A DNA stretch of 64,000 bases from Phycisphaeraceae bacterium (GTDB lineage Bacteria; Planctomycetota; Phycisphaerae; Phycisphaerales; Phycisphaeraceae). The stretch is taken from assembly GCA_029260615.1 (NCBI GenBank), contig JAJDCX010000006.1, forward strand, positions 1 to 64,000, read 5' to 3'. Below the pieces are notes generated by a model that was given only the letters and a program-made list of their open reading frames with translations, was not told the DNA's origin and made no database searches. Below, one piece after another: positions 34,740 through 43,403 of the stretch (the first letter of the stretch is position 1; each line of letters opens with the position of its first letter). Position numbers and translations under genes: made by a program.

Positions 34740-35612
34740 ATGGAACAGTACCTCGAATACGCGCTTTACATAGCCTCGGTGCTCGGCGCGTTGTCGTTGG
34801 CTTTGATGCTCCCCAAAGAGCGCCCAGGCATCCGATTTCTTGGCCCATTAGTGGGTGCGGCGGCGGTCGGGGGCCTGTGGTTGTATCTCTCATGTAGCGG
34901 CATCTGGGGCGACCGGGAATCCGGGCTCAGCAGCGGCGCCTTTATCTATTATTACCTCTTCAGCGGCATCGCCATCGTCGCCGCGGTCAAGGTCATCACA
35001 CACACACGCCCGGTCTATGCTGCGTTGTGGTTCGTCATGGTCGTCTTGGCGAGTGCCGGGCTGTTCCTGGTGCTGTCTGCCCAGTTCATGGCCTTCGCGA
35101 TCGTCATCATCTACGGCGGGGCGATCCTGGTCACCTACATGTTCGTCCTCATGCTCGCGTCACAAGGCGACCCCACCGGGAAGTCCGATCAGGCCTACGA
35201 AAAAGTCGCCAGTGAGCCCATCGTCGCCAGTGCCGCTGGCTTCCTGCTTCTGGCGGTGCTGTTAAGCGTCAGCTTCGACTACCAGACCATCGACGTGGCC
35301 CGGGCACCGATTGACCCCGCCAACACGGATGCGGCCTTGATCGAGTCGACCCTGGGTGATCGGCCGCTCAAAGCCGAGCAGCTCTACGAAACCAACGCCG
35401 CTGGCGAACCGGTTGCGGTGCAAGCCATCGCCCCACCACCGAACCTCGATCCAACCCGCCTGACCAACGCAGAGCGCATCGGGCTGGACCTTTTTCAGAG
35501 CCACCCCTTGGGGTTGGAACTGGCGGGCGTGATCCTGCTGGTCTCCCTGGTTGGTGCGATCGTGATCGCCAAAACCAAGGTCCCCGAAGACAGCCTCGCG
35601 GCATCGGGGTAA
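34740..35612 (+). CDS. nuoJ: NADH-quinone oxidoreductase subunit J
   Basis: 290 residues from the ATG at 34740. Membrane subunit of complex I, with five helices: YALYIASVLGALSLALML, ALWFVMVVLASAGLFLVLSAQFMAFAIVIIYGGAILVTYMFVLMLA (helices 2-4 including the family YxGAI region), and a last helix LELAGVILLVSLVGAIVIA. The family is about 165-200 residues. Here an extra ~75-residue hydrophilic segment (rich in Pro, Ala, Thr) is placed between helices 4 and 5. The frame is open upstream to 34485, but that part is not similar to NuoJ. Confidence 0.88.
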   Translation: MEQYLEYALYIASVLGALSLALMLPKERPGIRFLGPLVGAAAVGGLWLYLSCSGIWGDRESGLSSGAFIYYYLFSGIAIVAAVKVITHTRPVYAALWFVMVVLASAGLFLVLSAQFMAFAIVIIYGGAILVTYMFVLMLASQGDPTGKSDQAYEKVASEPIVASAAGFLLLAVLLSVSFDYQTIDVARAPIDPANTDAALIESTLGDRPLKAEQLYETNAAGEPVAVQAIAPPPNLDPTRLTNAERIGLDLFQSHPLGLELAGVILLVSLVGAIVIAKTKVPEDSLAASG

Positions 35613-35628
35613 TGGCACATACTCAATT

Positions 35629-35687
35629 AACAACAAAACCAAGACACGAACGAAACACCAACCACTAATCACCAGTCACCAACCCAC
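35629..35687. repeat. Degenerate heptameric array ending at the nuoK start codon
   Basis: Units AACAACA, AAACCAA, GACACGA, ACGAAAC, ACCAACC, ACTAATC, ACCAGTC, ACCAACC, then CAC and the ATG at 35688. The last four agree at 5 of 7 positions each. It fills nearly the whole gap after nuoJ, and no Shine-Dalgarno sequence is present. Confidence 0.55.
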
Positions 35688-36011
35688 ATGCCCGTAACCG
35701 CGATGGACAGCCTGACGCTCTCGCACTTCCTGATGACAGGGGCGGTGCTTTTCTGCCTGGGCCTGATCGGCTTCATCACCCGGCGTAACCTCATCATCAT
35801 GTTCCTCTGCACGGAGATGATGTTCCAAGGGGTGGTCGTGTCGCTGGTGGCGTTCAGCCGGTTCCACATGAATGACACCGGGCAGACGTTTGTGATCTTT
35901 GTACTCACCATCGCCGCAGCGGAGGCCGCGTTGGCGTTGGGTTTGGTCGTGCTGTTGTTCCGCCGCAAGCACACACTGGACTCGCTGGTGTGGTCGCAAC
36001 TCAGTGGATGA
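35688..36011 (+). CDS. nuoK: NADH-quinone oxidoreductase subunit K
   Basis: 107 residues, three helices. Complex I proton-translocating subunit: LSHFLMTGAVLFCLGLIGFITRRNLIIMFLCTEMMFQGV with the conserved Glu in LCTEMMF, then FVIFVLTIAAAEAALALGLVVLLFRR with the second Glu. Normal length. Translation starts directly after a heptameric array. Confidence 0.93.
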   Translation: MPVTAMDSLTLSHFLMTGAVLFCLGLIGFITRRNLIIMFLCTEMMFQGVVVSLVAFSRFHMNDTGQTFVIFVLTIAAAEAALALGLVVLLFRRKHTLDSLVWSQLSG

Positions 36012-36070
36012 CCCTGGCTGACCGACCGCGGGTAGACCCCACGGCTATATAAAAGGCACGATGTGCTAAA

Positions 36071-36102
36071 CCCGATTTTCGATACCTGACACCCTATACA
36101 CG
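36071..36102. repeat. Degenerate heptameric array ending at the nuoL start codon
   Basis: CCCGATT, TTCGATA, CCTGACA, CCCTATA, CACG-ATG; the last unit contains the start codon at 36103. Neighbours agree at 4, 3 and 4 of 7 positions, weaker than other arrays but in register with the gene start. No Shine-Dalgarno sequence. Confidence 0.4.
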
Positions 36103-38235
36103 ATGAACATCGAACTGATAAAACTCATCCCCTGGATCCCGCTGCTGGGTGCGGTGTTGTGTGGCATCTGCTGCATGAAGCCCGCTTGGCGTAAGGCCGC
36201 TGGGCCGATCAGCGTGCTGTCGATTTTCATCCCCTTCCTGATTACCTGTGGGGTGTATAGCGCCGCTTCCTCGCTGGTAGGCGACGACAAGGTCCAGACC
36301 GTCTATCAATGGATCGGCGTGGGGCAGTTCCAGGTCAACATGGCCTACTTCGTCGACCCGCTGACGATGGTCATGCTGTTTGTCGTCACCGGCATCGGCT
36401 CGCTGATCGCCACCTACGCGATGGGCTACATGAAAGGCGAACGCGGCTACGCACGGTTCTTCATGGGCGTGTCACTATTCATCTTCGCGATGACCACGCT
36501 GGTCATGGCTGACAACCTCGTGCTTCTGTACCTGGGCTGGGAGGGGGTGGGCCTGTGCTCGTACCTCTTGATCGGGTACTACTACGAGAAGCCCGAGGCG
36601 GTCGCGGCAGCTAAAAAAGCCTTCATCGTCAACCGCATCGGCGACCTGGGTTTCGCGCTGGGCATCTTCCTGACGTACATGACCTACGACTCGGTGAGCC
36701 TGTCCGAAGTCACGACGCAGGCGAAGATCGCACTGGCCAACGGCATCGACCCGACTTCGGCCGACCTCTGGATACCCTTCCTGCTGATGCTCGGGGCGTT
36801 CGGCAAGAGTGCGCAGATCCCCTTATACGTCTGGCTCCCCGACGCGATGGCCGGGCCGACGCCGGTCTCCGCACTGGTCCACGCCGCCACCATGGTCACC
36901 GCCGGGGTCTATATGATCGCTCGGCTGATCCCGGTCTTCCAGCTCTCGCCTTACGCACTGCCCACAGTCGCGACCATCGGCGGAGTGACCGCGCTATTCG
37001 CAGGCACGATCGCTTTGTGCCAGTACGACCTGAAAAAGGTCTTCGCCTATTCGACCGTGTCCCAGCTCGGGTACATGTTCCTGGGCGTCGGGGCGCTTTC
37101 GACATTTGGCGGGATATTCCACCTGTTCACCCATGCGTTCTTCAAGGCTCTGCTGTTCCTCACTGCTGGCAGTGTGATGCACGCACTGGCTGGGCAACTG
37201 GACCTGCGTGCGATGTCCGGGCTACGCAAAAAAATGCCGGTGACGTGTTGGCTGATGTTCGCCGGCTGCCTGGCGTTGGCGGGCTTCCCGTTTACCGCCG
37301 GTTTCTTTAGTAAGGACACCATCCTCGCCGAGGCGATGGTTCGCGGCACGGGCGAGCACGGCAGCACGCTGTTCTTCTGGCTGGCTCTCATGGGCCTGCT
37401 CACCGCCTTCCTCACCGCCTTCTACACCTTCCGCCTGTGGTTCCGTGTCTTCATGGGCCCCGAACACTTCGAGATGGGCGACGACCACGGCCACGCCCCG
37501 GAAGGTGACGACGACGCGCACGGCGATGACCACGGCCACGCACACGAACCCCACGAGATGCCTTGGTGGCCGATGAACATCCCCCTGGCGATCCTCGCAG
37601 CCGGCGCACTTTTCGCTGGGCTTTTCTTCGGCGGATGGATGGACCACAACATCGAACATTCCACCGCCAACCCCACGGCCGTACTGAATGTCCAGGCCGA
37701 CACACAAACAGCACCGGCTTACGACATCATCACCGTCTCAAGCCAGGCCGACACACACGCCACTGACACCCACGCCCCAGCAGTTTCCGACCACGCAGAC
37801 ACAACCCAAGCCGGTCACGGCACCGACCACGAAGCCCACCGCGCACACGGCATCCACGTCATGATGATGTGGGTCAGCTCCTTCATCGCGATCTTCGGCA
37901 TTGCTCTCGCCGGGTACTTCCACTGGCAGAACCGCCCGCTGACCGACAAGATCGCCGCCAAGTTCGGGATGGTCGTCGAGGTGCTTTACAACAAGTACTA
38001 CGTCGATGAGTTCTACGACCTGACCATCGTCAAGCCATTGCGAGGTTTGGGACACCTGTTTTACCTCTTCGATCAGTTCGTCATCAACGGCCTGGTCATG
38101 ACCGTTGGACACCTCCCCCGGCTGGCCGGCTGGGCCGTCAGGCCGACACAGAGCGGCAAGATACAGGGCTACGGGCTTGGGATGGTGTTGGGCGTGGCGA
38201 TCGCCGCGCTGCTTGTTTTCAAATGGGCGTTCTAG
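36103..38235 (+). CDS. nuoL: NADH-quinone oxidoreductase subunit L
   Basis: 710 residues, about sixteen helices. Antiporter-like complex I subunit with the lateral helix. Motifs: NLVLLYLGWEGVGLCSYLLIGYYYEKPEA, then PLYVWLPDAMAGPTPVSALVHAATMVTAGVYMIARL and AYSTVSQLGYMFLGVGA. Two regions in the C-terminal part carry extended His/Asp-rich loops: ~residues 457-485 (GDDHGHAPEGDDDAHGDDHG) and ~550-585 (many His, Asp and Thr). These lie between hydrophobic segments and could bind metal. Followed after 16 bp by nuoM. Confidence 0.95.
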   Translation: MNIELIKLIPWIPLLGAVLCGICCMKPAWRKAAGPISVLSIFIPFLITCGVYSAASSLVGDDKVQTVYQWIGVGQFQVNMAYFVDPLTMVMLFVVTGIGSLIATYAMGYMKGERGYARFFMGVSLFIFAMTTLVMADNLVLLYLGWEGVGLCSYLLIGYYYEKPEAVAAAKKAFIVNRIGDLGFALGIFLTYMTYDSVSLSEVTTQAKIALANGIDPTSADLWIPFLLMLGAFGKSAQIPLYVWLPDAMAGPTPVSALVHAATMVTAGVYMIARLIPVFQLSPYALPTVATIGGVTALFAGTIALCQYDLKKVFAYSTVSQLGYMFLGVGALSTFGGIFHLFTHAFFKALLFLTAGSVMHALAGQLDLRAMSGLRKKMPVTCWLMFAGCLALAGFPFTAGFFSKDTILAEAMVRGTGEHGSTLFFWLALMGLLTAFLTAFYTFRLWFRVFMGPEHFEMGDDHGHAPEGDDDAHGDDHGHAHEPHEMPWWPMNIPLAILAAGALFAGLFFGGWMDHNIEHSTANPTAVLNVQADTQTAPAYDIITVSSQADTHATDTHAPAVSDHADTTQAGHGTDHEAHRAHGIHVMMMWVSSFIAIFGIALAGYFHWQNRPLTDKIAAKFGMVVEVLYNKYYVDEFYDLTIVKPLRGLGHLFYLFDQFVINGLVMTVGHLPRLAGWAVRPTQSGKIQGYGLGMVLGVAIAALLVFKWAF

Positions 38236-38251
38236 GAACTAACGAGACCCG

Positions 38252-39913
38252 ATGGATCTACTGCTACTACTAACCCTGTTCCCGCTTCTCAGCGCCCTGC
38301 CGCTGATGCTGCCGATCAAGGCATTTAACTGCCGCAAGACAGTCTGGTCCTACGCGCTGCTAAGCACGCTGGTCACGTTCGTGTTCTCGCTGATCGTGGC
38401 CTTCAAGTTCGACTTCGCGGCCACCGGCACGATGCAGCTCGCCGGCTCGTTGAGTTGGGTCGATGCGTTTGGTTTGAGCTTCGGCTTCGGGATCGATTCG
38501 ATCTCGCTATGGCTGGTCATGCTGACCACGTTCCTCATGCCGATCATCATCCTCGGCTCGCTCAGTGCTGTGAAGATGCGCGTCCGCGAGTTCTACTTCT
38601 GGATGATCGTCCTCGAGACGTTCATGCTCGGCACGTTCGTCGCCACCGACATCATCTTCTTCTACGTCTGCTTCGAGTTGACGCTGGTTCCGCTATACAT
38701 CCTCATCGGGGTGTTTGGTTCCGACAACCGCCTGCGGGCCGCGAAGATTTTCTTCCTCTACACGTTCTCCGGCTCGATGCTGACGTTCGCCGGCGTGATG
38801 TATGTCGCCTTTGTCAATTCCGTCAACACCGGCGTGTGGTCGTTTGATATCCAGACGCTCTACCTGGCCGCTGCGGGCATGAGCCTCGCCGAGCAGTCTT
38901 GGGTCTTGGGCGCACTGCTTGCCGGGTTCGCGGTCAAGGTGCCGCTGTTCCCCGTGCATACCTGGCTGCCGTTAGCGCACACCGAGGCCCCCACCGCCGG
39001 GTCGGTCATCCTCGCAGGCGTGCTGCTGAAACTAGGCACCTACGGCCTGCTGCGATTCGCACTGCCGATGTGCCCCGCGGCCGTGGTCGAATACGCTTGG
39101 CTCATCGGCATCTTTGCCGTGCTGGGCGTGCTGGTCACCGCATTGATCTGCTGGGTCCAGACCGACGTCAAAAAACTCATCGCCTACTCCTCGGTTTCCC
39201 ACCTGGGCTTCTGCGTCCTGGGCCTGTTCGCCCTTGACATAGACGACGCCGGGGCCGTCGGGGCCGTCATGTACATGATCAACCACGGCCTATCGACCGG
39301 GGCGTTGTTCCTCTGCATCGGCATGATCTACGAACGCTTCCACACCCGCGACATGGCCAAGATGTCAGGCCTCGGGCGGGTCATCCCCGTGTGGGCGTCA
39401 TTCACCGTCTTCTTCGTCCTCGCCAGCGTCGGCCTGCCCGGCCTCAACGGATTCATCGGCGAGTTCCTCACACTCATCGGCGCGTTCCTCTCACCAAGCA
39501 ACGTCCTGGGTGTCGAATACGCGGCCTTCGCCGGCGTCGGCATGATCCTCGCGGCGATCTACCTGCTCTACATGGTTGGCAAAGTGATCTTCGGCCCACT
39601 GCTGGTCCCCGACGTCCACAACGATGATGGCTCGCACGAATTGAACGACCTAAACCCCCGAGAGATCTTCACCCTGCTCCCACTGGCCGCCGCCTGCCTG
39701 ATACTTGGGATGCTGCCCCACGGCATGCTCGCCAGTCTCGAAGCCCCGGTCGGCCGGCTCACCGCCTCCGCGAAGGACGCCGCCGAGTTAGACACCGTCT
39801 TCGTTGAAGCAGACACGCAGGGCACACCGCTACGGCTGGCCGTCGATGACCACGCCTCCGTCTCTCTACACGCACCCCTGATTAAGACCGCCCCCCGCGC
39901 GGCGGAGCGTTGA
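38252..39913 (+). CDS. nuoM: NADH-quinone oxidoreductase subunit M
   Basis: 553 residues, about fourteen helices. Antiporter-like subunit: FGFGIDSISLWLVMLTTFLMPI, YVCFELTLVPLYILIGVFGSDNR with the conserved Glu, FAVKVPLFPVHTWLPLAHTEAPTAGSVILAGVLLKLGTYGLLRF, and AYSSVSHLGFCVLGLFALD. The length is a little above E. coli NuoM because of a ~40-residue hydrophilic C-terminal tail. nuoN begins 3 bp after the stop. Confidence 0.95.
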   Translation: MDLLLLLTLFPLLSALPLMLPIKAFNCRKTVWSYALLSTLVTFVFSLIVAFKFDFAATGTMQLAGSLSWVDAFGLSFGFGIDSISLWLVMLTTFLMPIIILGSLSAVKMRVREFYFWMIVLETFMLGTFVATDIIFFYVCFELTLVPLYILIGVFGSDNRLRAAKIFFLYTFSGSMLTFAGVMYVAFVNSVNTGVWSFDIQTLYLAAAGMSLAEQSWVLGALLAGFAVKVPLFPVHTWLPLAHTEAPTAGSVILAGVLLKLGTYGLLRFALPMCPAAVVEYAWLIGIFAVLGVLVTALICWVQTDVKKLIAYSSVSHLGFCVLGLFALDIDDAGAVGAVMYMINHGLSTGALFLCIGMIYERFHTRDMAKMSGLGRVIPVWASFTVFFVLASVGLPGLNGFIGEFLTLIGAFLSPSNVLGVEYAAFAGVGMILAAIYLLYMVGKVIFGPLLVPDVHNDDGSHELNDLNPREIFTLLPLAAACLILGMLPHGMLASLEAPVGRLTASAKDAAELDTVFVEADTQGTPLRLAVDDHASVSLHAPLIKTAPRAAER

Positions 39914-39916
39914 CCG

Positions 39917-41518
39917 ATGCACAAAGCCGAGATGATCCAAAAGGTGGCAGGGCTCTGGCCCGAGATCGTGATGCTTATTGGCGCGACCGCGTGCCTGTTC
40001 ATCGGGCTCTCTAAAGGCAAGGGCCCCCGCCGAAGCACGCCCTGGATCGCCGCATCAACGCTCGTCATCGCCGCGCTAATGGTCTGCAACAAGTCAGGCA
40101 CCACCGACGAACCTGCCGCTCTGGCGGGGATGGCCGGCTACATCAAGCTCGCCGTCGCGGGCATCGGACTGATCCTGCTCTTGGTTGCAGCCGGCGTACC
40201 CAACCGCCTGCGCCAATCACTGGACGCAGAGACCGCAAAGACCTTCGAGCCCGGCGACGTCATGACCGGCGAGTTCTACGCCTTCTTCCTACTAAGCCTC
40301 ACCGGCGTCATGCTCACCGCGGGCGCAGGCGACCTGGTCTGGCTCTTCCTGGCACTGGAACTCACCAGCCTCCCGACTTATGTCATGGTCGCCACCAGCC
40401 GCGACCGCGTCGAGGCGCAGGAGTCAGCGGTCAAGTACTTTTTCCTGGGCGCACTCTCGGCAGCCATCTTCCTCTACGGCTTCGCTCTGATCTACGGCGC
40501 GACCGGCTCCACCGAGTTCACTGAAATCACCCGCATCGCACAAGAACAGATCGCGGCCAACGGCGGCACACCTCCCGGCCTGCTGCTGATGGGGATGGTC
40601 CTGGCCATCGTCGGCGTCTGCTTCAAGATCGCCGCCGTCCCGATGCACTTCTACACCGCCGACGTCTATGAAGGCGCCGCCACACCCGTCACCGCCTTCC
40701 TCGCTTTTGTCCCCAAGACCGCCGGCGCCGTCGCACTGATCCTACTGCTCTCGCTGGTTGGCTGGCCATTGCCCGCCCCGATCGCATCATTGATTTGGCT
40801 CATCGCTGTGGTCACCATGACCCTCGGCAACGTCTTGGGTCTGCTGCAAGACAACGTCAAGCGAGTGCTTGCCTACAGCTCCATCGCACACTCCGGCTAC
40901 ATCCTCGTCGGCCTGCTCGCAGGGCCCGCCGTCAATGAAGCAGCCGGGGGAACCGGGGGGGCACTGGGTGACGGCATCGCCGCAGTCCTGTTCTACCTCG
41001 TCGCCTACGGCCTGGGCACCATCGCCAGCTTCGCCATCCTCGGCTGCCTCCGCGCAGGCGACCGTGAAGCACAGACCTACAAACACATCTCAGGCCTACA
41101 CAAAAACCACCCCTTCCTCGCCGCACTGATGCTCATCAGCGTCCTCTCACTGGTCGGCCTGCCACCACTGGTCGGGTTCCTCGGCAAGATCTACCTCATC
41201 GGCTCCGCCTACGGCGCGGGTTACACCATCCTCGTCGTCATCCTCGTGCTCAACTCCGCCATCAGCGCCGCCTACTACCTGCGCATCGCCAGCGCCTGCT
41301 ACTTCGGTGAGCCCGATGAATCCGTCGTATCTGCCGGCCAGTTCCCACGCTACGCAGGCGCACTGATCGCCGCCACACTCGCCATCGTCCTGGGCATCGT
41401 CGGCAACGGCCTGGTCAACGCCTCACGCAACGCCACCACGCCGACACAGTCGGCTGACACGGGTCACCTCGTCCAACAGACCGCCGCAGCGACAGCTACC
41501 ACCACTCAAATCGACTAG
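39917..41518 (+). CDS. nuoN: NADH-quinone oxidoreductase subunit N
   Basis: 533 residues, about fourteen helices. The last antiporter-like subunit: FYAFFLLSLTGVMLTAGAGDLVWLFLALELTSLPTYVM with the key Glu, KYFFLGALSAAIFLYGFALIYG, FKIAAVPMHFYTADVYEGAATPVTAFLAFVPKTAG, and AYSSIAHSGYILVGLLAG. Near residue 340 there is a Gly-rich insert. The Thr-rich tail after the last helix is not conserved. Ends the nuoJKLMN run; a serine hydrolase gene follows 6 bp later. Confidence 0.95.
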   Translation: MHKAEMIQKVAGLWPEIVMLIGATACLFIGLSKGKGPRRSTPWIAASTLVIAALMVCNKSGTTDEPAALAGMAGYIKLAVAGIGLILLLVAAGVPNRLRQSLDAETAKTFEPGDVMTGEFYAFFLLSLTGVMLTAGAGDLVWLFLALELTSLPTYVMVATSRDRVEAQESAVKYFFLGALSAAIFLYGFALIYGATGSTEFTEITRIAQEQIAANGGTPPGLLLMGMVLAIVGVCFKIAAVPMHFYTADVYEGAATPVTAFLAFVPKTAGAVALILLLSLVGWPLPAPIASLIWLIAVVTMTLGNVLGLLQDNVKRVLAYSSIAHSGYILVGLLAGPAVNEAAGGTGGALGDGIAAVLFYLVAYGLGTIASFAILGCLRAGDREAQTYKHISGLHKNHPFLAALMLISVLSLVGLPPLVGFLGKIYLIGSAYGAGYTILVVILVLNSAISAAYYLRIASACYFGEPDESVVSAGQFPRYAGALIAATLAIVLGIVGNGLVNASRNATTPTQSADTGHLVQQTAAATATTTQID

Positions 41519-41524
41519 CCCACC

Positions 41525-42604
41525 ATGCCGATGCACGCGATGATCTTCGCCGTCCTCACCACGATTGTTTTCATCGCCTCCGCTCCTCTTCTCGCTGACC
41601 CAAGCGATACCTCATCGCCATCTATGACAGACCGGGTGCAGGCCGCCCTCCCCGACCACGTCGGCGCGGCCGTGCTGGTCATCGACCACGGTGAAGTCAT
41701 CTTCCAACAAACCTACGGCCTAGCCGACGCCGAAAGCCAAACCCCCGTCACGCCTCAGACCAACTTCCGCATCGCCTCGATCACCAAACAGTTCACCGCC
41801 ACCGCCATCATGCTCCTTGTTGATGACGGCAAACTCTCCCTAGACGACACGCTGGACACCTTCTTCCCCGGCTTCCCCGACTACGGCCAACGCATCACCG
41901 TCCGCCAGGTCCTCAACCACCGCTCCGGCCTCCCCGACTACGAAGATCTCATCCCCGACACCACCACACTCCAGGTCCACGACCTGGACGTCCTGAAGAT
42001 GATTCTTGACACCGACGCCCCGCTTTTCGAGCCCGGCGATCGCCACGCATACTCAAACACCGGCTACACCCTGCTTGGCCTGATCGTCGAGCAGGTAGCC
42101 AACCAACCCTTCCACGACTTACTCAAGACTCGCATCTTCAATCCCGTGGGCATGGACCGGACAAACATGTTCGTCCGTGGCCTCACCGCGGTCCCCGACC
42201 GCGCCTTGGGCCACACAAAACATGAAGGCCAATGGACCCGCGACGACCAGTCACTCACCAGCGCCGTCCGCGGCGACGGCGGCATCTACAGCTCCATCGA
42301 CGACCTCGCTAAATGGATCGCCGCACTGGACAGCCAGCGACTCCTTAGCGACGAATCCACACAGCAGATGTACCTCCCCACCAAGACAGACGAAAGCTTC
42401 GGCTATGGATTTGGCTGGCGCATCGACACCTACCATGATGAGTACCGCGTCCACCACAACGGTGGAACACGCGGCTTCTCCCTGTGTATGCAGCGCTTCC
42501 CCGAACGAAAAGCCGCTGTCATCGTCCTGTTCAACAACAACGTCAAAGGCGGCATGACCCCCGTCGGAGACCGTGTTGCAGAGTTGGTGTTGTTCCAGAA
42601 TTAA
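41525..42604 (+). CDS. Serine hydrolase, beta-lactamase/PBP4* family
   Basis: 359 residues. A signal peptide (IFAVLTTIVFIASAPLLA) puts it in the periplasm. Class C-type active site: S85-ITK in FRIASITKQFTATA, Y176-SN in HAYSNTGYTLLG, and HHNGGTRGFS as the third element. Members are esterases, D-peptidases or cyclic-lipid hydrolases; real beta-lactamase activity is uncertain. It lies 6 bp after nuoN and may be co-transcribed. Confidence 0.87.
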   Translation: MPMHAMIFAVLTTIVFIASAPLLADPSDTSSPSMTDRVQAALPDHVGAAVLVIDHGEVIFQQTYGLADAESQTPVTPQTNFRIASITKQFTATAIMLLVDDGKLSLDDTLDTFFPGFPDYGQRITVRQVLNHRSGLPDYEDLIPDTTTLQVHDLDVLKMILDTDAPLFEPGDRHAYSNTGYTLLGLIVEQVANQPFHDLLKTRIFNPVGMDRTNMFVRGLTAVPDRALGHTKHEGQWTRDDQSLTSAVRGDGGIYSSIDDLAKWIAALDSQRLLSDESTQQMYLPTKTDESFGYGFGWRIDTYHDEYRVHHNGGTRGFSLCMQRFPERKAAVIVLFNNNVKGGMTPVGDRVAELVLFQN

Positions 42605-42709
42605 GACAATGCAGCGCCCCAATTCACCCGTGCCGACTCACAACATCCCTAGCGTGCTATTCGGAACTGAATCCGCCTGTGTGGAACAGTATTTCCGAAT
42701 CAGAGAATA

Positions 42710-43153
42710 TTACTCCTTGATGCCGAATGCTGTGTAGGAGAAATCACATCTAATTTCCATACTCTTCAAATCTAACACAAGATCATCTTTCCCGCCAAGA
42801 TCCCACACCCCGTTATGACCTTTTGAACCTATGCCTACCAGTTTATCATCTGCGAAAATGATAATCAGTTCTTCACCCCAACCATCAACGAGGCGTTCAA
42901 TGTCAGAGTCATACACTGGAAGAGTTAAAAACAGCGCCTCTTTCTTGGCCTCATTAAACCAAATGTAGAATGAACTTTTAGTCGTTATTGAACCCCAGTG
43001 GGTCTGATTGATCTCACTCGACAATTCCATTCCTAAGGATGCCAGGTGTATTTTGGTTTCGTTGATGTAAAGATCATTGCCGTCAGAGCTTCCGTAGTCA
43101 CAGGATGCTAAACTTAAAGCGACAAACAATGATATTGAAATTCGCTCTTGCAT
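42710..43153 (-). CDS. Low-GC hypothetical lipoprotein
   Basis: 147 residues from the ATG at 43153. Lipoprotein signal: RISISLFVALSLASC. The mature domain is a small beta-rich fold (INETKIHLASLGMELSSEIN, SFYIWFNEAKKEALFLTLPV, DDLVLDLKSMEIRCDF). Its base composition is clearly lower in GC (~43-45%) than all neighbours, with AT-rich codons, which points to recent transfer. I do not recognise the family. The frame is open upstream but without a signal. Confidence 0.6.
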   Translation of the reverse strand: MQERISISLFVALSLASCDYGSSDGNDLYINETKIHLASLGMELSSEINQTHWGSITTKSSFYIWFNEAKKEALFLTLPVYDSDIERLVDGWGEELIIIFADDKLVGIGSKGHNGVWDLGGKDDLVLDLKSMEIRCDFSYTAFGIKE

Positions 43154-43342
43154 ATCACATGCCCTGTTGACACCTACTTTAGGAAAGGACGACGGCACCA
43201 CGAACCTACCTCGCAGATAGGGGCCACAGCCACAGAAGCTAAACAACTGCTTCGAAATAATAGCACAGCGGACCTGCCCCGTTCTCCCCTTCTGCAATTT
43301 CTCAGCAAACTATGCGGCCCCCCCATCCTAAACCTCCAACAC

Positions 43343-43368
43343 AAAAGACCCCCGACTTCCGCCGAGGG
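43343..43368 (-). terminator. Rho-independent terminator of the coiled-coil gene
   Basis: On the minus strand CCCTCG (43368-43363), an 8-nt loop, CGGGGG (43354-43349), then TCTTTTGT. The stem has one T-G pair. It lies 36 bp after the stop of the coiled-coil gene. Confidence 0.6.
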
Positions 43369-43403
43369 CTAAACACAAAATACTGACTGCTAACGGCTCC
43401 TCA

